Shown here: in pieces, positions 16,481 through 25,671 of the stretch
Numbering within the stretch: the first letter of the stretch is position 1
Layout: every line of letters begins with the position of its first letter
NCBI GenBank assembly: GCA_964599695.1
Contig: CAZRGP010000019.1
Span: 1-44,269 of the forward strand
Source of the DNA: RUG11783 sp964599695
Lineage (GTDB): Bacteria; Bacillota; Clostridia; Oscillospirales; Ruminococcaceae
Length of the DNA stretch: 44,269 nt
Direction: 5' to 3'
Program-made: the position numbers and the translations under genes
The notes under the pieces: generated by a model
The model's database searches: none
Told to the model about the DNA's origin: nothing
Seen by the model: the letters and a program-made list of their open reading frames with translations, nothing else

Positions 16481-19400
16481 ATGGCGAAGCGTACAGATAT
16501 TAAGAAAGTCCTGATCATCGGCTCCGGCCCGATCGTTATCGGTCAGGCAGCGGAATTCGACTATGCCGGAACGCAGGCGTGCCTTGCGCTCAAGGAAGAG
16601 GGATACCAGGTGATCCTCTGCAACTCCAACCCCGCCACCATCATGACCGACACTTCGATTGCGGACAAGGTATATATGGAGCCTCTCACGCTGGAATATA
16701 TCGCGAAGATCCTCCGTTATGAGCGCCCGGACGCCATCGTCCCGGGCATCGGCGGACAGACCGGCCTCAACCTGGCTGTCCAGCTGGACAAGAAAGGGAT
16801 CCTGCAGGAGTGCGGAGTGAAACTGCTCGGAACGCCCCGGGAGAGCATCGAAAAGGCGGAGGACCGCCAGATGTTCAAGGAGATGTGCCTCGCCATGGGC
16901 GAGCCGGTCATCCCCTCCCAGATCACCTACGACCTGGAGGAAGCGAAAAAGGCAGCGGAGGAGATCGGATATCCGGTCGTCCTCAGACCCGGCTTTACCC
17001 TCGGCGGGACAGGCGGCGGATTCGCCAACAACGAAGAAGAGCTCATGGAGATCGGCGTCAACGCGTTCAAGGCTTCGCCGGTCCATGAGGTGCTCATCGA
17101 AAAAAGCGTGAAAGGATACAAGGAGATCGAGTTCGAGGTCATGCGGGACTCCGAGGACCACACCATCACCATCTGCGGCATGGAGAACGTGGATCCGGTG
17201 GGAGTCCACACCGGAGACTCCATCGTTGTGGCGCCGATCCTCTCCCTGAACGATCACGATCTGAAGATGCTCAACGACAGCGCGATCCGCATCATCCGGG
17301 AACTGAAAGTGGAGGGCGGGTGCAACGTACAGTTTGCGCTGCATCCCGAGACCAGCGAGTACTTCCTCATCGAGGTCAACCCGAGAGTCTCCCGTTCTTC
17401 CGCTCTCGCTTCCAAAGCGAGCGGCTATCCCATCGCCAGGGTCAGCGCCAAGATCGCCCTGGGAATGACGCTGGATGAGATCGAAGTCGCGGGCGCGACG
17501 GCGGCGAAGGAACCGAGCCTGGATTACTATGTGGCGAAGTTCCCCCGATTCCCCTTTGACAAGTTCCCGACCACTTCCAACGAGCTGGGAACGCAGATGA
17601 AGGCCACCGGAGAGGTGATGGGGATCGGTTCGAACCTGGAAGAATGCATCCTGAAATCGGTGCGCTCCCTGGAGACCGGGGTCAATCACCTCCATGACAA
17701 AAAGTTCGACTCCTGTTCCACGAAGGAACTGAAGGAATACCTCGGGAAGTTCCGCTCCGACGGGATCTTCGCAGTCGCGGAACTGCTGAGAAGGGGAACA
17801 TCCGTAAAGGAGCTGCATGAGATCACCATGATCACAGAACTGTTCCTGCAGTCTATCCGGAAGATCATCGATATGGAAGAGACGCTGAAGACGAACGTGA
17901 ACGACCGGAAGGTCCTTCGGGCGGCCAAGGAGATGGGATTCTCCGATGTCTATATCGCGAAGCTCTGGAATCTGGATGAACTGGAAGTGAGCGACATGCG
18001 CAAACGCCATCACATCGCTCCTGTTTTCCGCATGGTGGATACGCTCCATACCGGGAAATACATCGCCTACCATTACTCCTCCTATACCGGGGAGAACACC
18101 TCGCTGAAGACGGACAAAAAGAAGATCATCGTTCTCGGCGCGGGACCGATCCGCATCGGGCAGGGCGTGGAGTTTGACTACTCCACCGTGCATGCCGTGC
18201 AGACGATCCGGAAGATGGGATATGAAGCGATCATCATCAACAACAACCCGGAAACGGTATCCACCGACTACACGACGGCGGACAAGCTCTATTTTGAACC
18301 GCTGACTCCGGAAGACGTGATGAACGTGGTGGATTACGAGCAGCCGGAAGGGATCATCGCCTCCCTGGGCGGGCAGACCGCCATCAACCTGGCGGAGCCT
18401 CTCATGAAGAGGGGAGTCCGGATCATCGGAACGGACTGCGACGCCATCGAAAGAGCGGAGAACCGGGACTCCTTTGAAAGGATCCTTCAGGATCTTCAGA
18501 TCCCGAGACCGGAGGGCGAGGCAGTCACCGATATCGAGGAAGGCGTGCGCGTGGCGAAGAGGGTGGGATATCCCGTTCTCGTCCGTCCCAGCTACGTCCT
18601 TGGCGGCAGGGCGATGCAGATCGTGGGAGATGAGGAGCAGCTGCGCACCTATCTGAAAACAGCGGCGGCCATCGATGAGGATAAACCGGTGCTCGTTGAC
18701 AAATACATCCAGGGAAAAGAGGTCGAGGTGGACGCGATCTGCGACGGCAGGGACGTGTTCGTGCCCGGCATCATGGAACTGGTGGAACGAACCGGCGTCC
18801 ATTCCGGCGACTCCATCAGCGTATACCCCTCATTCAGCATATCGAACAAGGTGAAGGGCATCATCCTTCAGTACGCCAAAAAGCTGGGGCTGGGACTGGG
18901 GATCGTGGGGATCTACAATATCCAGTTCATCGTCGACAAAAATGAGAACGTCTACATCATCGAAGTGAATCCCCGTTCCTCCCGGACGGTGCCGTTCCTC
19001 TCCAAGGCGACGGGATACTCCCTGGCGGATATCGCCACCGAGGCCATACTCGGACGCAGCCTCAAGGAGCAGGGGATCTTCGATCTCTATCCGGAGGAGA
19101 AAAAACGCTACTACGTCAAGGTGCCGGTCTTCTCTTTCAACAAACTGAAGGGGCTCGATGCCTATCTCTCACCGGAGATGAAATCCACAGGCGAAGCGAT
19201 CGGGCACGATGACAAGCTCAACAGAGCGCTGTACAAGGCGCTTCAGGCATCCGGCATCAGCATGAAGAATTACGGCTCCGTGTTCGCCACCATCGCCGAT
19301 CAGGACAAGGAGGAGGCGCTCCCCCTGATCCGCCGGTTCTACGACCTCGGGTTCAACATCGAGGCCACTACCGGAACGGCGAGGTTCCTGAAGGAGCACG

Positions 19401-19654
19401 GGATCCGAACAAGGGTACGCAAAAGGATCAGTGAGAACCCGAATGACATTCCGGACGCGATCCGGATGGGCTATATCAACTATGTGATCAATACCCGGGA
19501 GTACAGTTCCATCGGCGAGATCGCAGACGGCGCGGAGATCCGTCTGTGCGCTACGGAGAACGACTGCACCATGTTTACCTCACTGGATACGGTGCGCGTG
19601 CTTCTGGATGTTCTTGAGGAGATCACGCTGAGGATCTCGACCATCGAAGCATGA
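16481..19654 (+). CDS. carB: carbamoyl-phosphate synthase large subunit
   Basis: A 1057-residue protein with two homologous ATP-grasp halves, each opening with a signature of the type IGSGPIVIGQAAEFDYAG and LGAGPIRIGQGVEFDYST. A methylglyoxal-synthase-like C-terminal domain follows. It makes carbamoyl phosphate from ammonia, bicarbonate and two ATP, the first step of pyrimidine (and arginine) synthesis. The length is normal. The small glutaminase subunit carA, which normally precedes carB, is absent from this operon and from the window, so it must lie elsewhere, or the enzyme uses free ammonia. The start follows AAAAGGAG. Confidence 0.97.
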   Translation: MAKRTDIKKVLIIGSGPIVIGQAAEFDYAGTQACLALKEEGYQVILCNSNPATIMTDTSIADKVYMEPLTLEYIAKILRYERPDAIVPGIGGQTGLNLAVQLDKKGILQECGVKLLGTPRESIEKAEDRQMFKEMCLAMGEPVIPSQITYDLEEAKKAAEEIGYPVVLRPGFTLGGTGGGFANNEEELMEIGVNAFKASPVHEVLIEKSVKGYKEIEFEVMRDSEDHTITICGMENVDPVGVHTGDSIVVAPILSLNDHDLKMLNDSAIRIIRELKVEGGCNVQFALHPETSEYFLIEVNPRVSRSSALASKASGYPIARVSAKIALGMTLDEIEVAGATAAKEPSLDYYVAKFPRFPFDKFPTTSNELGTQMKATGEVMGIGSNLEECILKSVRSLETGVNHLHDKKFDSCSTKELKEYLGKFRSDGIFAVAELLRRGTSVKELHEITMITELFLQSIRKIIDMEETLKTNVNDRKVLRAAKEMGFSDVYIAKLWNLDELEVSDMRKRHHIAPVFRMVDTLHTGKYIAYHYSSYTGENTSLKTDKKKIIVLGAGPIRIGQGVEFDYSTVHAVQTIRKMGYEAIIINNNPETVSTDYTTADKLYFEPLTPEDVMNVVDYEQPEGIIASLGGQTAINLAEPLMKRGVRIIGTDCDAIERAENRDSFERILQDLQIPRPEGEAVTDIEEGVRVAKRVGYPVLVRPSYVLGGRAMQIVGDEEQLRTYLKTAAAIDEDKPVLVDKYIQGKEVEVDAICDGRDVFVPGIMELVERTGVHSGDSISVYPSFSISNKVKGIILQYAKKLGLGLGIVGIYNIQFIVDKNENVYIIEVNPRSSRTVPFLSKATGYSLADIATEAILGRSLKEQGIFDLYPEEKKRYYVKVPVFSFNKLKGLDAYLSPEMKSTGEAIGHDDKLNRALYKALQASGISMKNYGSVFATIADQDKEEALPLIRRFYDLGFNIEATTGTARFLKEHGIRTRVRKRISENPNDIPDAIRMGYINYVINTREYSSIGEIADGAEIRLCATENDCTMFTSLDTVRVLLDVLEEITLRISTIEA

Positions 19655-19667
19655 GAAGGAGAGAGGA

Positions 19668-20402
19668 TTGAAACAGGGCAAATTCGAGGTGATCGGCAAC
19701 ACGTTTCTTACCGAAAGTGTGCTGGAGATGAAACTGAAAGGGGATACTTCCGGGATCACGGCGCCGGGACAGTTCGTGGAGCTGTCGGTGCCCGGTCACT
19801 TCCTCCGCAGACCCATATCGGTGTGCGATCTGGAAGGGGATGTCCTGACTCTGATCTACAAGGTCGTGGGCGGGGGAACATCGTCCCTGTCCGGGATGCG
19901 GGACGGAGAACTGGACGTCCTTACGGGACTGGGCAACGGATATGACACCTCGGTTTCCGGAGACCGGCCGCTCCTCCTAGGGGGCGGGGTGGGGGTACCG
20001 CCGCTGTTTCTCCTCGCCAGGAAGCTGCTGGGTGAAGGCAGGCAGGTGCAGGTCGTCCTGGGATTTAACCGGAAGGAAGAGATCTTCTACGAGGACAGGT
20101 TCAGAGAGGTCGGGTGCGAGGTCCTTGTCACTACCGCGGACGGGTCATCGGGCATCCGGGGATTTGTCACCGATGCCATGAAGGATCTGGATTATTCCTA
20201 CTTTTATTCCTGCGGTCCTTTGCCCATGCTGAAGGCGGTGTTCGCGCAGAGCAGATCATCCGGCCAGTTCAGCCTGGAAGAGAGGATGGGATGCGGATTC
20301 GGCGCCTGTATGGGATGCAGCATCATGACCAATGCGGGTGCGAAGCGCGTGTGCAGGGAAGGACCTGTTTTCAGAAAGGAGGAACTGCCGTGGCAGATCT
20401 GA
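19668..20402 (+). CDS. pyrK: dihydroorotate dehydrogenase electron-transfer subunit
   Basis: A 244-residue FAD and [2Fe-2S] protein that passes electrons from dihydroorotate, via PyrD, to NAD+. Seen: the RRPISVCDL FAD-binding motif, LLLGGGVGVPPLFLLARKL for nucleotide binding, and the C-terminal cluster motif MGCGFGACMGCSI followed by a fourth cysteine (RVCREGP). The start is TTG at 19668, with AGAAGGAGAG just upstream; no ATG gives full length. It overlaps pyrD by 13 bases, so the two subunits are translationally coupled. Confidence 0.95.
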   Translation: MKQGKFEVIGNTFLTESVLEMKLKGDTSGITAPGQFVELSVPGHFLRRPISVCDLEGDVLTLIYKVVGGGTSSLSGMRDGELDVLTGLGNGYDTSVSGDRPLLLGGGVGVPPLFLLARKLLGEGRQVQVVLGFNRKEEIFYEDRFREVGCEVLVTTADGSSGIRGFVTDAMKDLDYSYFYSCGPLPMLKAVFAQSRSSGQFSLEERMGCGFGACMGCSIMTNAGAKRVCREGPVFRKEELPWQI

Positions 20403-21307
20403 GAGTGGAACTGTGCGGGATCGAACTGTCCAATCCGGTCATCCCGGCGTCCGGGACATTCGGATACGGTTATGAGTTCGCCGGGTGGTATGACATCGAT
20501 ATTCTCGGCACCTTCTCTTTCAAGGGAACGACGAGAGAGACAAGATTCGGAAATCCCACACCGAGGATCGCGGAATGCCCTGCCGGCATGCTCAACGCCG
20601 TGGGGCTTCAGAATCCCGGAGTGGAGAAGGTGCTGACAGAGGAGATGCCGAAACTCAGGGAGCATTTCCATAAACCGGTCATGGCGAACGTGAGCGGCTT
20701 CTCCGTTGAGGATTATGTTTACACAGTGGAGAAACTGGAGCAGGAAGAGCAGATCGGGTGGTATGAGATCAACATCAGCTGTCCGAACGTGCATGGCGGA
20801 GGGATGAGCTTCGGCACCGACCCCGCTCAGGCGGCAGCCGTAACACAGGCGGTCCGCCGGGTGACCGGAAAGCCGCTGATCCTGAAACTTTCTCCCAATG
20901 TGACCGACATCACCGAGATTGCGAGAGCGTGCGAAGCGTCGGGAGCGGACGGGATCAGCCTCATCAACACCCTCATGGGGATGCGGATCGACATCCGCAC
21001 GGGAAGGCCGATCCTGAAGAATATCACCGGAGGACTGTCCGGGCCTGCCGTGCTTCCCGTGGCGGTGAGGATGGTATATCAGACATCGGCCGCGGTGAAG
21101 ATCCCCGTGGTCGGAATGGGAGGCATCACCACCGCGGAGGATGTGGTGGAGATGATGCTGGCAGGAGCCACGGCGGTGGAAGTCGGAGCCGCCAACCTGG
21201 TCGATCCCATGGCATGTAAAAAGATCATCGAGAGGCTTCCGGAGGTTCTGGAGGGGATCGGTGTAAAGGATATCAAAGAAATCATAGGAGGTTCTCATCG
21301 TGGGTAA
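20390..21307 (+). CDS. pyrD: dihydroorotate dehydrogenase, class 1B catalytic subunit
   Basis: A 305-residue FMN barrel enzyme that oxidises dihydroorotate to orotate. Family signatures are NPVIPASGTFGYG, NAVGLQNPG, NISCPNVHGGGMSFG with the catalytic cysteine, and GMGGITTAEDVVEMMLAGA. The start is GTG at 20390 after AAAGGAGG; a longer open frame to 20114 is the pyrK shadow. It works as a heterotetramer with PyrK. Its stop overlaps the GTG of pyrF by eight bases. Confidence 0.95.
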   Translation: MADLRVELCGIELSNPVIPASGTFGYGYEFAGWYDIDILGTFSFKGTTRETRFGNPTPRIAECPAGMLNAVGLQNPGVEKVLTEEMPKLREHFHKPVMANVSGFSVEDYVYTVEKLEQEEQIGWYEINISCPNVHGGGMSFGTDPAQAAAVTQAVRRVTGKPLILKLSPNVTDITEIARACEASGADGISLINTLMGMRIDIRTGRPILKNITGGLSGPAVLPVAVRMVYQTSAAVKIPVVGMGGITTAEDVVEMMLAGATAVEVGAANLVDPMACKKIIERLPEVLEGIGVKDIKEIIGGSHRG

Positions 21308-21998
21308 GGACGTAATCGTCGCATGTGATTTTCCGAGCAAGGAGGCAGTGCTGGGTTTCCTGGACAGGTTTCAGGAGGAGAAGCCGTACGTGAAGATCGG
21401 AATGGAACTGTTTTATGCGGAGGGTCCGGAGATCGTCCGTGAGATCAAAAGGAGAGGGCACAGGATCTTCCTCGACCTGAAGCTTCACGACATCCCGAAT
21501 ACCGTGAAGAAGGCGATGCATTCCCTGAGCGTCCTGGATGTGGACATGGTGAATCTTCATGCCGCAGGAACCACCGCTATGATGGAGGCAGCCCTGGAAG
21601 GCCTGACGAGGGAGGACGGGAGCCGTCCCCTTCTGATCGCCGTGACACAGCTGACGAGCACCAACCAGGAGAGCATGGAGAAGGATCTTCTGATCGAAAA
21701 GCCCATCGACCAGGTGGTCATGCATTATGCCCTGACCGCGAAGAACGCCGGTCTTGACGGAGTCGTCTGCTCTCCCCTGGAGTCTGCGAAGGTGCACGAT
21801 GTCTGCGGAGAGGGTTTCCTTACCGTGACACCGGGAGTCCGGTTCGCGGGGGGAGACGCGGGGGATCAGAAGAGGGTGACGACGCCGGCGAAGGCGAAGG
21901 AGATCGGCTCGGATTACATCGTCGTCGGCAGACCGATCACCGCAGCGGAGGATCCGGTGGCGGCATACAGAAGATGCGTACAGGAATTTGTTGGATAA
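21300..21998 (+). CDS. pyrF: orotidine 5'-phosphate decarboxylase
   Basis: A 232-residue decarboxylase that makes UMP from OMP. The core motif LDLKLHDIPNTV carries the catalytic D59, K61 and D64. VTPGVRFAGG and DYIVVGRPIT form the phosphate-binding end. Length is typical for the bacterial short form. GTG start at 21300, overlapping pyrD, with ATAGGAGG as binding site. Confidence 0.95.
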   Translation: MGKDVIVACDFPSKEAVLGFLDRFQEEKPYVKIGMELFYAEGPEIVREIKRRGHRIFLDLKLHDIPNTVKKAMHSLSVLDVDMVNLHAAGTTAMMEAALEGLTREDGSRPLLIAVTQLTSTNQESMEKDLLIEKPIDQVVMHYALTAKNAGLDGVVCSPLESAKVHDVCGEGFLTVTPGVRFAGGDAGDQKRVTTPAKAKEIGSDYIVVGRPITAAEDPVAAYRRCVQEFVG

Positions 21999-22010
21999 AG
22001 GAGTAGAAAG

Positions 22011-22661
22011 ATGCTGGAGAAAAAGATCGCAAAGGACCTGCTTTCCATCAAGGCGGTATTCTTCCGCCCGGATGAGCCTTTTACCTGGGCGAGCGGGATC
22101 AAGAGTCCTGTATACTGTGACAACAGGCTCACGCTCACATCGGTCCCGGTCCGCAACGATGTGGAGAACGGCCTGGCCGAGGTGATCAAAAGAGAATACC
22201 CGGAGGCGGAAGTGCTCATGGGGACTTCCACAGCGGGCATCGCCCATGCGGCGATCACGGGGCATCTGCTCGGCATGCCGATGGGGTACGTGCGCGGATC
22301 CTCCAAGGACCACGGAAGAAAGAATCAGATCGAAGGTGAGCTCCGTCCCGGACAGAAGGTGGTGGTCGTGGAGGACCTGATCTCCACGGGAGGGAGCGTG
22401 ATCGAGGTGGTCAATGTCCTTCGTGAGGCAGGCGCGGAAGTGCTGGGGATCGTAAGTATTTTCACCTATGGCATGCAAAAGGGCCTGAAAAGACTGGAAG
22501 AGGCCGGAGTGCGGAACGTTTCCCTGACCAATTTTGACGTGATCGCGGAAGTCGCGGCGGAAGAGGGCTATATCACCAAAGAGGATGTACAGAGGCTGAT
22601 CGCGTTCCGGAACAACCCTTCCGATGAGAGCTGGATCAAAAAGGAGGAGAAAAATGCGTAG
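22011..22661 (+). CDS. pyrE: orotate phosphoribosyltransferase
   Basis: A 216-residue enzyme joining orotate and PRPP to give OMP. The PRPP-binding motif VVVVEDLISTGGS is complete, and the N-terminal WASGIKSPVYCDNR and mobile-loop segment RGSSKDHGRKNQIEG match the family. AAAGGAG precedes the ATG. Its last codons overlap the pyrB start: the GGAGGAG that encodes its tail is also the pyrB ribosome binding site. Confidence 0.95.
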   Translation: MLEKKIAKDLLSIKAVFFRPDEPFTWASGIKSPVYCDNRLTLTSVPVRNDVENGLAEVIKREYPEAEVLMGTSTAGIAHAAITGHLLGMPMGYVRGSSKDHGRKNQIEGELRPGQKVVVVEDLISTGGSVIEVVNVLREAGAEVLGIVSIFTYGMQKGLKRLEEAGVRNVSLTNFDVIAEVAAEEGYITKEDVQRLIAFRNNPSDESWIKKEEKNA

Positions 22662-23574
22662 TCTGATCGATATCCTTGATCTTTCCGTAGAAGAGATCGA
22701 TGAGCTGATCGCGGTCGCGGATGATATCATCGCGGATCCGGATAAATACGCGGAAGCCTGCAAGAGAAAGAAACTGGCAACGCTGTTCTATGAACCTTCC
22801 ACAAGAACGAGGCTGAGCTTCGAAGCGGCGATGCTGGAGCTTGGCGGGAGCGTCCTGGGATTTTCCGAGGCGACGAGCAGCTCCGCAGCGAAGGGAGAAA
22901 GCGTAGCGGATACGGCGAAGGTCGTGAGCGGATACGCGGATATCATCGCCATGAGACATCCGAAGGAAGGCGCTCCGTATGTAGCTTCCCTGAACGCGTC
23001 GATCCCCGTGATCAATGCCGGGGACGGAGGACACAATCACCCGACACAGACCCTGACGGATCTTCTGACGATCCATCGTGAGAAGGGCGGATTCGAGAAT
23101 CTGACCATCGGAGTGTGCGGAGACCTGAAATTCGGAAGAACGGTCCACTCCCTTATCAGCGCTCTTTCAAGATATTCCAATGTGCGCTTTGTCTTGATCT
23201 CGCCGGAGGAGCTGAAGGTTCCCAGTTATGTAAAGAGAGACGTACTGCAGAAAAGAAACATCCCCTACACCCAGACGACCGACCTGGAAGGTGTCATGGG
23301 AGAGCTGGATGTCCTGTATATGACCAGGATCCAGAGGGAGCGTTTCTTCAATGAGGAAGATTATCTCCGTCTGAAAGACAGTTATATCCTGGAGCCGAAG
23401 AAGCTGGAAAACGCAAAGAAGGATCTGATCATCCTGCACCCGCTGCCCCGCGTCAACGAGATCAGTGTGGCGGTGGACGATGACCCCAGGGCATGTTACT
23501 TCAAACAGGCGCTTTACGGGAAATACATCCGTATGGCGCTGATCCTGAAACTGCTTGAGGAGGCGAAGTCATGA
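22654..23574 (+). CDS. pyrB: aspartate carbamoyltransferase catalytic subunit
   Basis: A 306-residue enzyme condensing carbamoyl phosphate with aspartate. The carbamoyl-phosphate motif FYEPSTRTRLSFE and HPTQTLTDLLTI are complete, as are the C-terminal MTRIQRERF and HPLPRVNEI. ATG at 22654, eight bases inside pyrE; a longer frame from 22624 is not supported by a binding site. Together with PyrI it forms the allosteric ATCase. Confidence 0.95.
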   Translation: MRSLIDILDLSVEEIDELIAVADDIIADPDKYAEACKRKKLATLFYEPSTRTRLSFEAAMLELGGSVLGFSEATSSSAAKGESVADTAKVVSGYADIIAMRHPKEGAPYVASLNASIPVINAGDGGHNHPTQTLTDLLTIHREKGGFENLTIGVCGDLKFGRTVHSLISALSRYSNVRFVLISPEELKVPSYVKRDVLQKRNIPYTQTTDLEGVMGELDVLYMTRIQRERFFNEEDYLRLKDSYILEPKKLENAKKDLIILHPLPRVNEISVAVDDDPRACYFKQALYGKYIRMALILKLLEEAKS

Positions 23575-23990
23575 ATATTGATTCCATCACAAACGGCATC
23601 GTGATCGACCATATCACAGCGGGAAAGGCTATGAAGCTGTATGAGCTCCTCCATCTAGAAGATCTGGACTGCTCGGTAGCTATCATCAAAAATGTGCACA
23701 GCAACAAACTAGGGAAGAAGGATATCATCAAGATCGACGCGGATGTCCCGGTCAATTTCGATGTGATCGGGTACGTGGACCCCGGTGTTACCATCAACAT
23801 CATCCGGAATGAAGAGCGGGTGGAAAAGATGAGGATCGACCTGCCGGAAAAACTGACCGGTGTACTGCGCTGCAAAAACCCGAGGTGCATCACCAGTACG
23901 GAGCAGGAACTTCCCCATGTGTTCCGGCTCACGGACCGCCCCAAAAGAGTGTACCGCTGCATCTATTGCGAAACAAAATACGAAGGATAA
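23571..23990 (+). CDS. pyrI: aspartate carbamoyltransferase regulatory subunit
   Basis: A 139-residue allosteric subunit with the N-terminal nucleotide-binding domain (TNGIVIDHITAGKAMKLYELL) and a C-terminal zinc domain with C-x4-C (RCKNPRCI) and C-x2-C (RCIYCE). It gives feedback control by CTP/ATP. The ATG overlaps the pyrB stop as ATGA. Last gene of the operon; the terminator at 24006-24038 follows. Confidence 0.95.
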   Translation: MNIDSITNGIVIDHITAGKAMKLYELLHLEDLDCSVAIIKNVHSNKLGKKDIIKIDADVPVNFDVIGYVDPGVTINIIRNEERVEKMRIDLPEKLTGVLRCKNPRCITSTEQELPHVFRLTDRPKRVYRCIYCETKYEG

Positions 23991-24005
23991 CGGTAACTAA
24001 AGATC

Positions 24006-24038
24006 AGAACGCACCTCCGAATCTCGGGGGTGCGTTCT
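24006..24038 (+). terminator. pyr operon terminator
   Basis: AGAACGCACC (24006-24015) pairs with GGTGCGTTCT (24029-24038), followed by TT. It lies between pyrI and the convergent codA remnant. Confidence 0.8.
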
Positions 24039-24064
24039 TTGGGCGGCAACAAGTCCGTTGTCTT

Positions 24065-24958
24065 TTAAAACAGAACCTTTTTCTCCGAAGGATTCGCTTC
24101 TGCAATCTTGATTCCGTTTCGATACGAGGCGAGGACAGTGGCATTGTTATTGAGGACATCATAATAATTGGAAGCGTCAAAGATGACAAGGTTGGCAGGC
24201 TTTCCCGCTTCGATCCCGTAGTGATCGCAGATATGCAGTGTCTTTGCCGCGTTGTAGGTGACGAATCGGTAGGCGTTCATGATATCCTCATAGCCCATCA
24301 TCTGAGCAACGTGAAGTCCCATGAAGACCACATCCCTCAGATTTCCGTTTCCCAAAGGATACCACGGGTCAAAGATGTCGTCATGCCCGAAAGAGACATT
24401 GATCCCTTCAGCAGTCAGTTCCTTGACCCTGGTCAGGCCTCTTCTCTTCGGATAGGTATCCGCACGTCCTTGCAAATGGGTGTTGACCAGGGGATTGGAT
24501 ACGAAATTGATCTTGCTTATTTTCAGCAGACGCATGAGACGAAGCACATAAGCATTGTTGTAGGAATGCATCGCCGTTGTGTGGCTCGCCGTAACTTTGT
24601 CGAAAAGACCAAGTTCCAAAGCTCTGGCTGCAACGGTCTCCAGACCCCTTGAGGCTTCGTCATCGATTTCGTCACAGTGCACATCGACAAGTTTTCCGTT
24701 GTCTGCGGCAAGTTTCATCGCATAATTCAGCGACTCCACGCTGTATTCCCTGGTGAACTCATAGTGGGGAATAGCGCCTACGCAATCAGCCCCGAGAGCC
24801 ACTGCTTCAGCAAGGAGTTCCTTGCCATTGGGATAGGAAAGGATCCCTTCCTGGGGAAAAGCGACGATCTGGATCTCCATGAAATCCTTGACCTCATCCC
24901 GGATCTTGACCATCGTCCTGAGCGCCATCAAAGTTAACGTGAGCGATTTTGCAAATAA
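24065..24958 (-). pseudogene. codA: cytosine deaminase, N-terminally truncated
   Basis: The reading frame gives the C-terminal two-thirds (about 290 residues) of a CodA-type deaminase: IVAFPQEGILSYPNG, GAIPHYEFTREY, DVHCDEIDDE, ASHTTAMHSYNNAY, PLVNTHLQGRADTYPKRRG and FGHDDIFDPWYPLG. True CodA has about 120 more N-terminal residues with an HxH metal motif; these are missing. Homology stops near TLMALRTM, with only a TTG/ATG as internal start, and an in-frame TGA (24959-24961) follows. The break lies in a 12-bp inverted repeat. It could still be translated but should lack the metal site. Cytosine deamination would feed the same uracil pool as the adjacent pyr operon. Confidence 0.85.
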
Positions 24959-24978
24959 TCAAAAAACGCTCACGTTAA
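24934..24978. repeat. 12-bp inverted repeat at the codA breakpoint
   Basis: TTAACGTGAGCG (24934-24945) and CGCTCACGTTAA (24967-24978), with 21 bases between. It sits exactly where codA homology ends and AT-rich sequence begins. It could be an integration or recombination scar, or an operator. Confidence 0.6.
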
Positions 24979-25200
24979 ATCATTATTTATGAAGGCTTCA
25001 GATATATACCTGACAATAGCAACTTGTGACAAAACTCACGAGTAGAATCTTTCACATTATTTGAACAAAAGGAAAGCTAATAATTGAATTGTAGCGTTTG
25101 GCCTTATTTATGTATGATATAAAAAATTTTCCAAAATGCCGAAAACACTTTGCCGTTCTCAAACGTTATAAGAGTGAAAGCTGAAAGAAAGGAGGGTGCT

Positions 25201-25656
25201 ATGATCGCAGAACTATATACCGCGTATCGGACAGAACTGCTTAGATACTGCTGTATGATATGCGGGAATAACAGTGATGCTGAAGTTCTACTGCAGGAGA
25301 CCTTCGTGAAAGCACTTTCCAATCTTGATCTTCTGGAAGAATTGGGAGAAAAGGAACGACGGGCTTGGTTGTATAAGGTGACAAGAAATCTGTTTTATGA
25401 CGCTTGTCGCAGGCGAGCAGTCGAGCAGAACAACCAGATATCGGTCGAGGAGGAAACGGACGGCGGGTTCTCGGAAATCGAAACAGCCATGATACTCTCC
25501 TCACTCCCACCGGACCTGTCCCAACTCTTTATCAAACGGTACTTTGACGGGTATACCTCAAAGGAGCTGGCAGAAGAATACGGGCTGTCACCATCAGGAG
25601 TCCGGGCTGCTCTAAGCAGGGCCAGAAAGCTCCTGAGAGAAAAACTGAAAGAATAA
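25201..25656 (+). CDS. ECF-type RNA polymerase sigma factor
   Basis: A 151-residue sigma factor. Region 2 spans about residues 1-70 (LYTAYRTELLRYCCMIC ... AWLYKVTRNLFYDACRRR), then a short linker, then region 4 (about 95-150: LPPDLSQLFIKRYFDGYTSKELAEEYGLSPSGVRAALSRARKLL) with a helix-turn-helix. AAAGGAGGG precedes the ATG at 25201; an earlier in-frame start at 25150 is not needed. No membrane anti-sigma gene follows; instead a 410-residue repeat protein starts 15 bases after the stop. Stimulus and regulon are unknown. Confidence 0.87.
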   Translation: MIAELYTAYRTELLRYCCMICGNNSDAEVLLQETFVKALSNLDLLEELGEKERRAWLYKVTRNLFYDACRRRAVEQNNQISVEEETDGGFSEIETAMILSSLPPDLSQLFIKRYFDGYTSKELAEEYGLSPSGVRAALSRARKLLREKLKE

Positions 25657-25671
25657 CGGAGGACGAATCTC

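Noticed and set aside
15920..18802. 960-codon open frame opposite carB
   Set aside because: An antisense shadow caused by the GC-rich codon pattern of carB; no family features.
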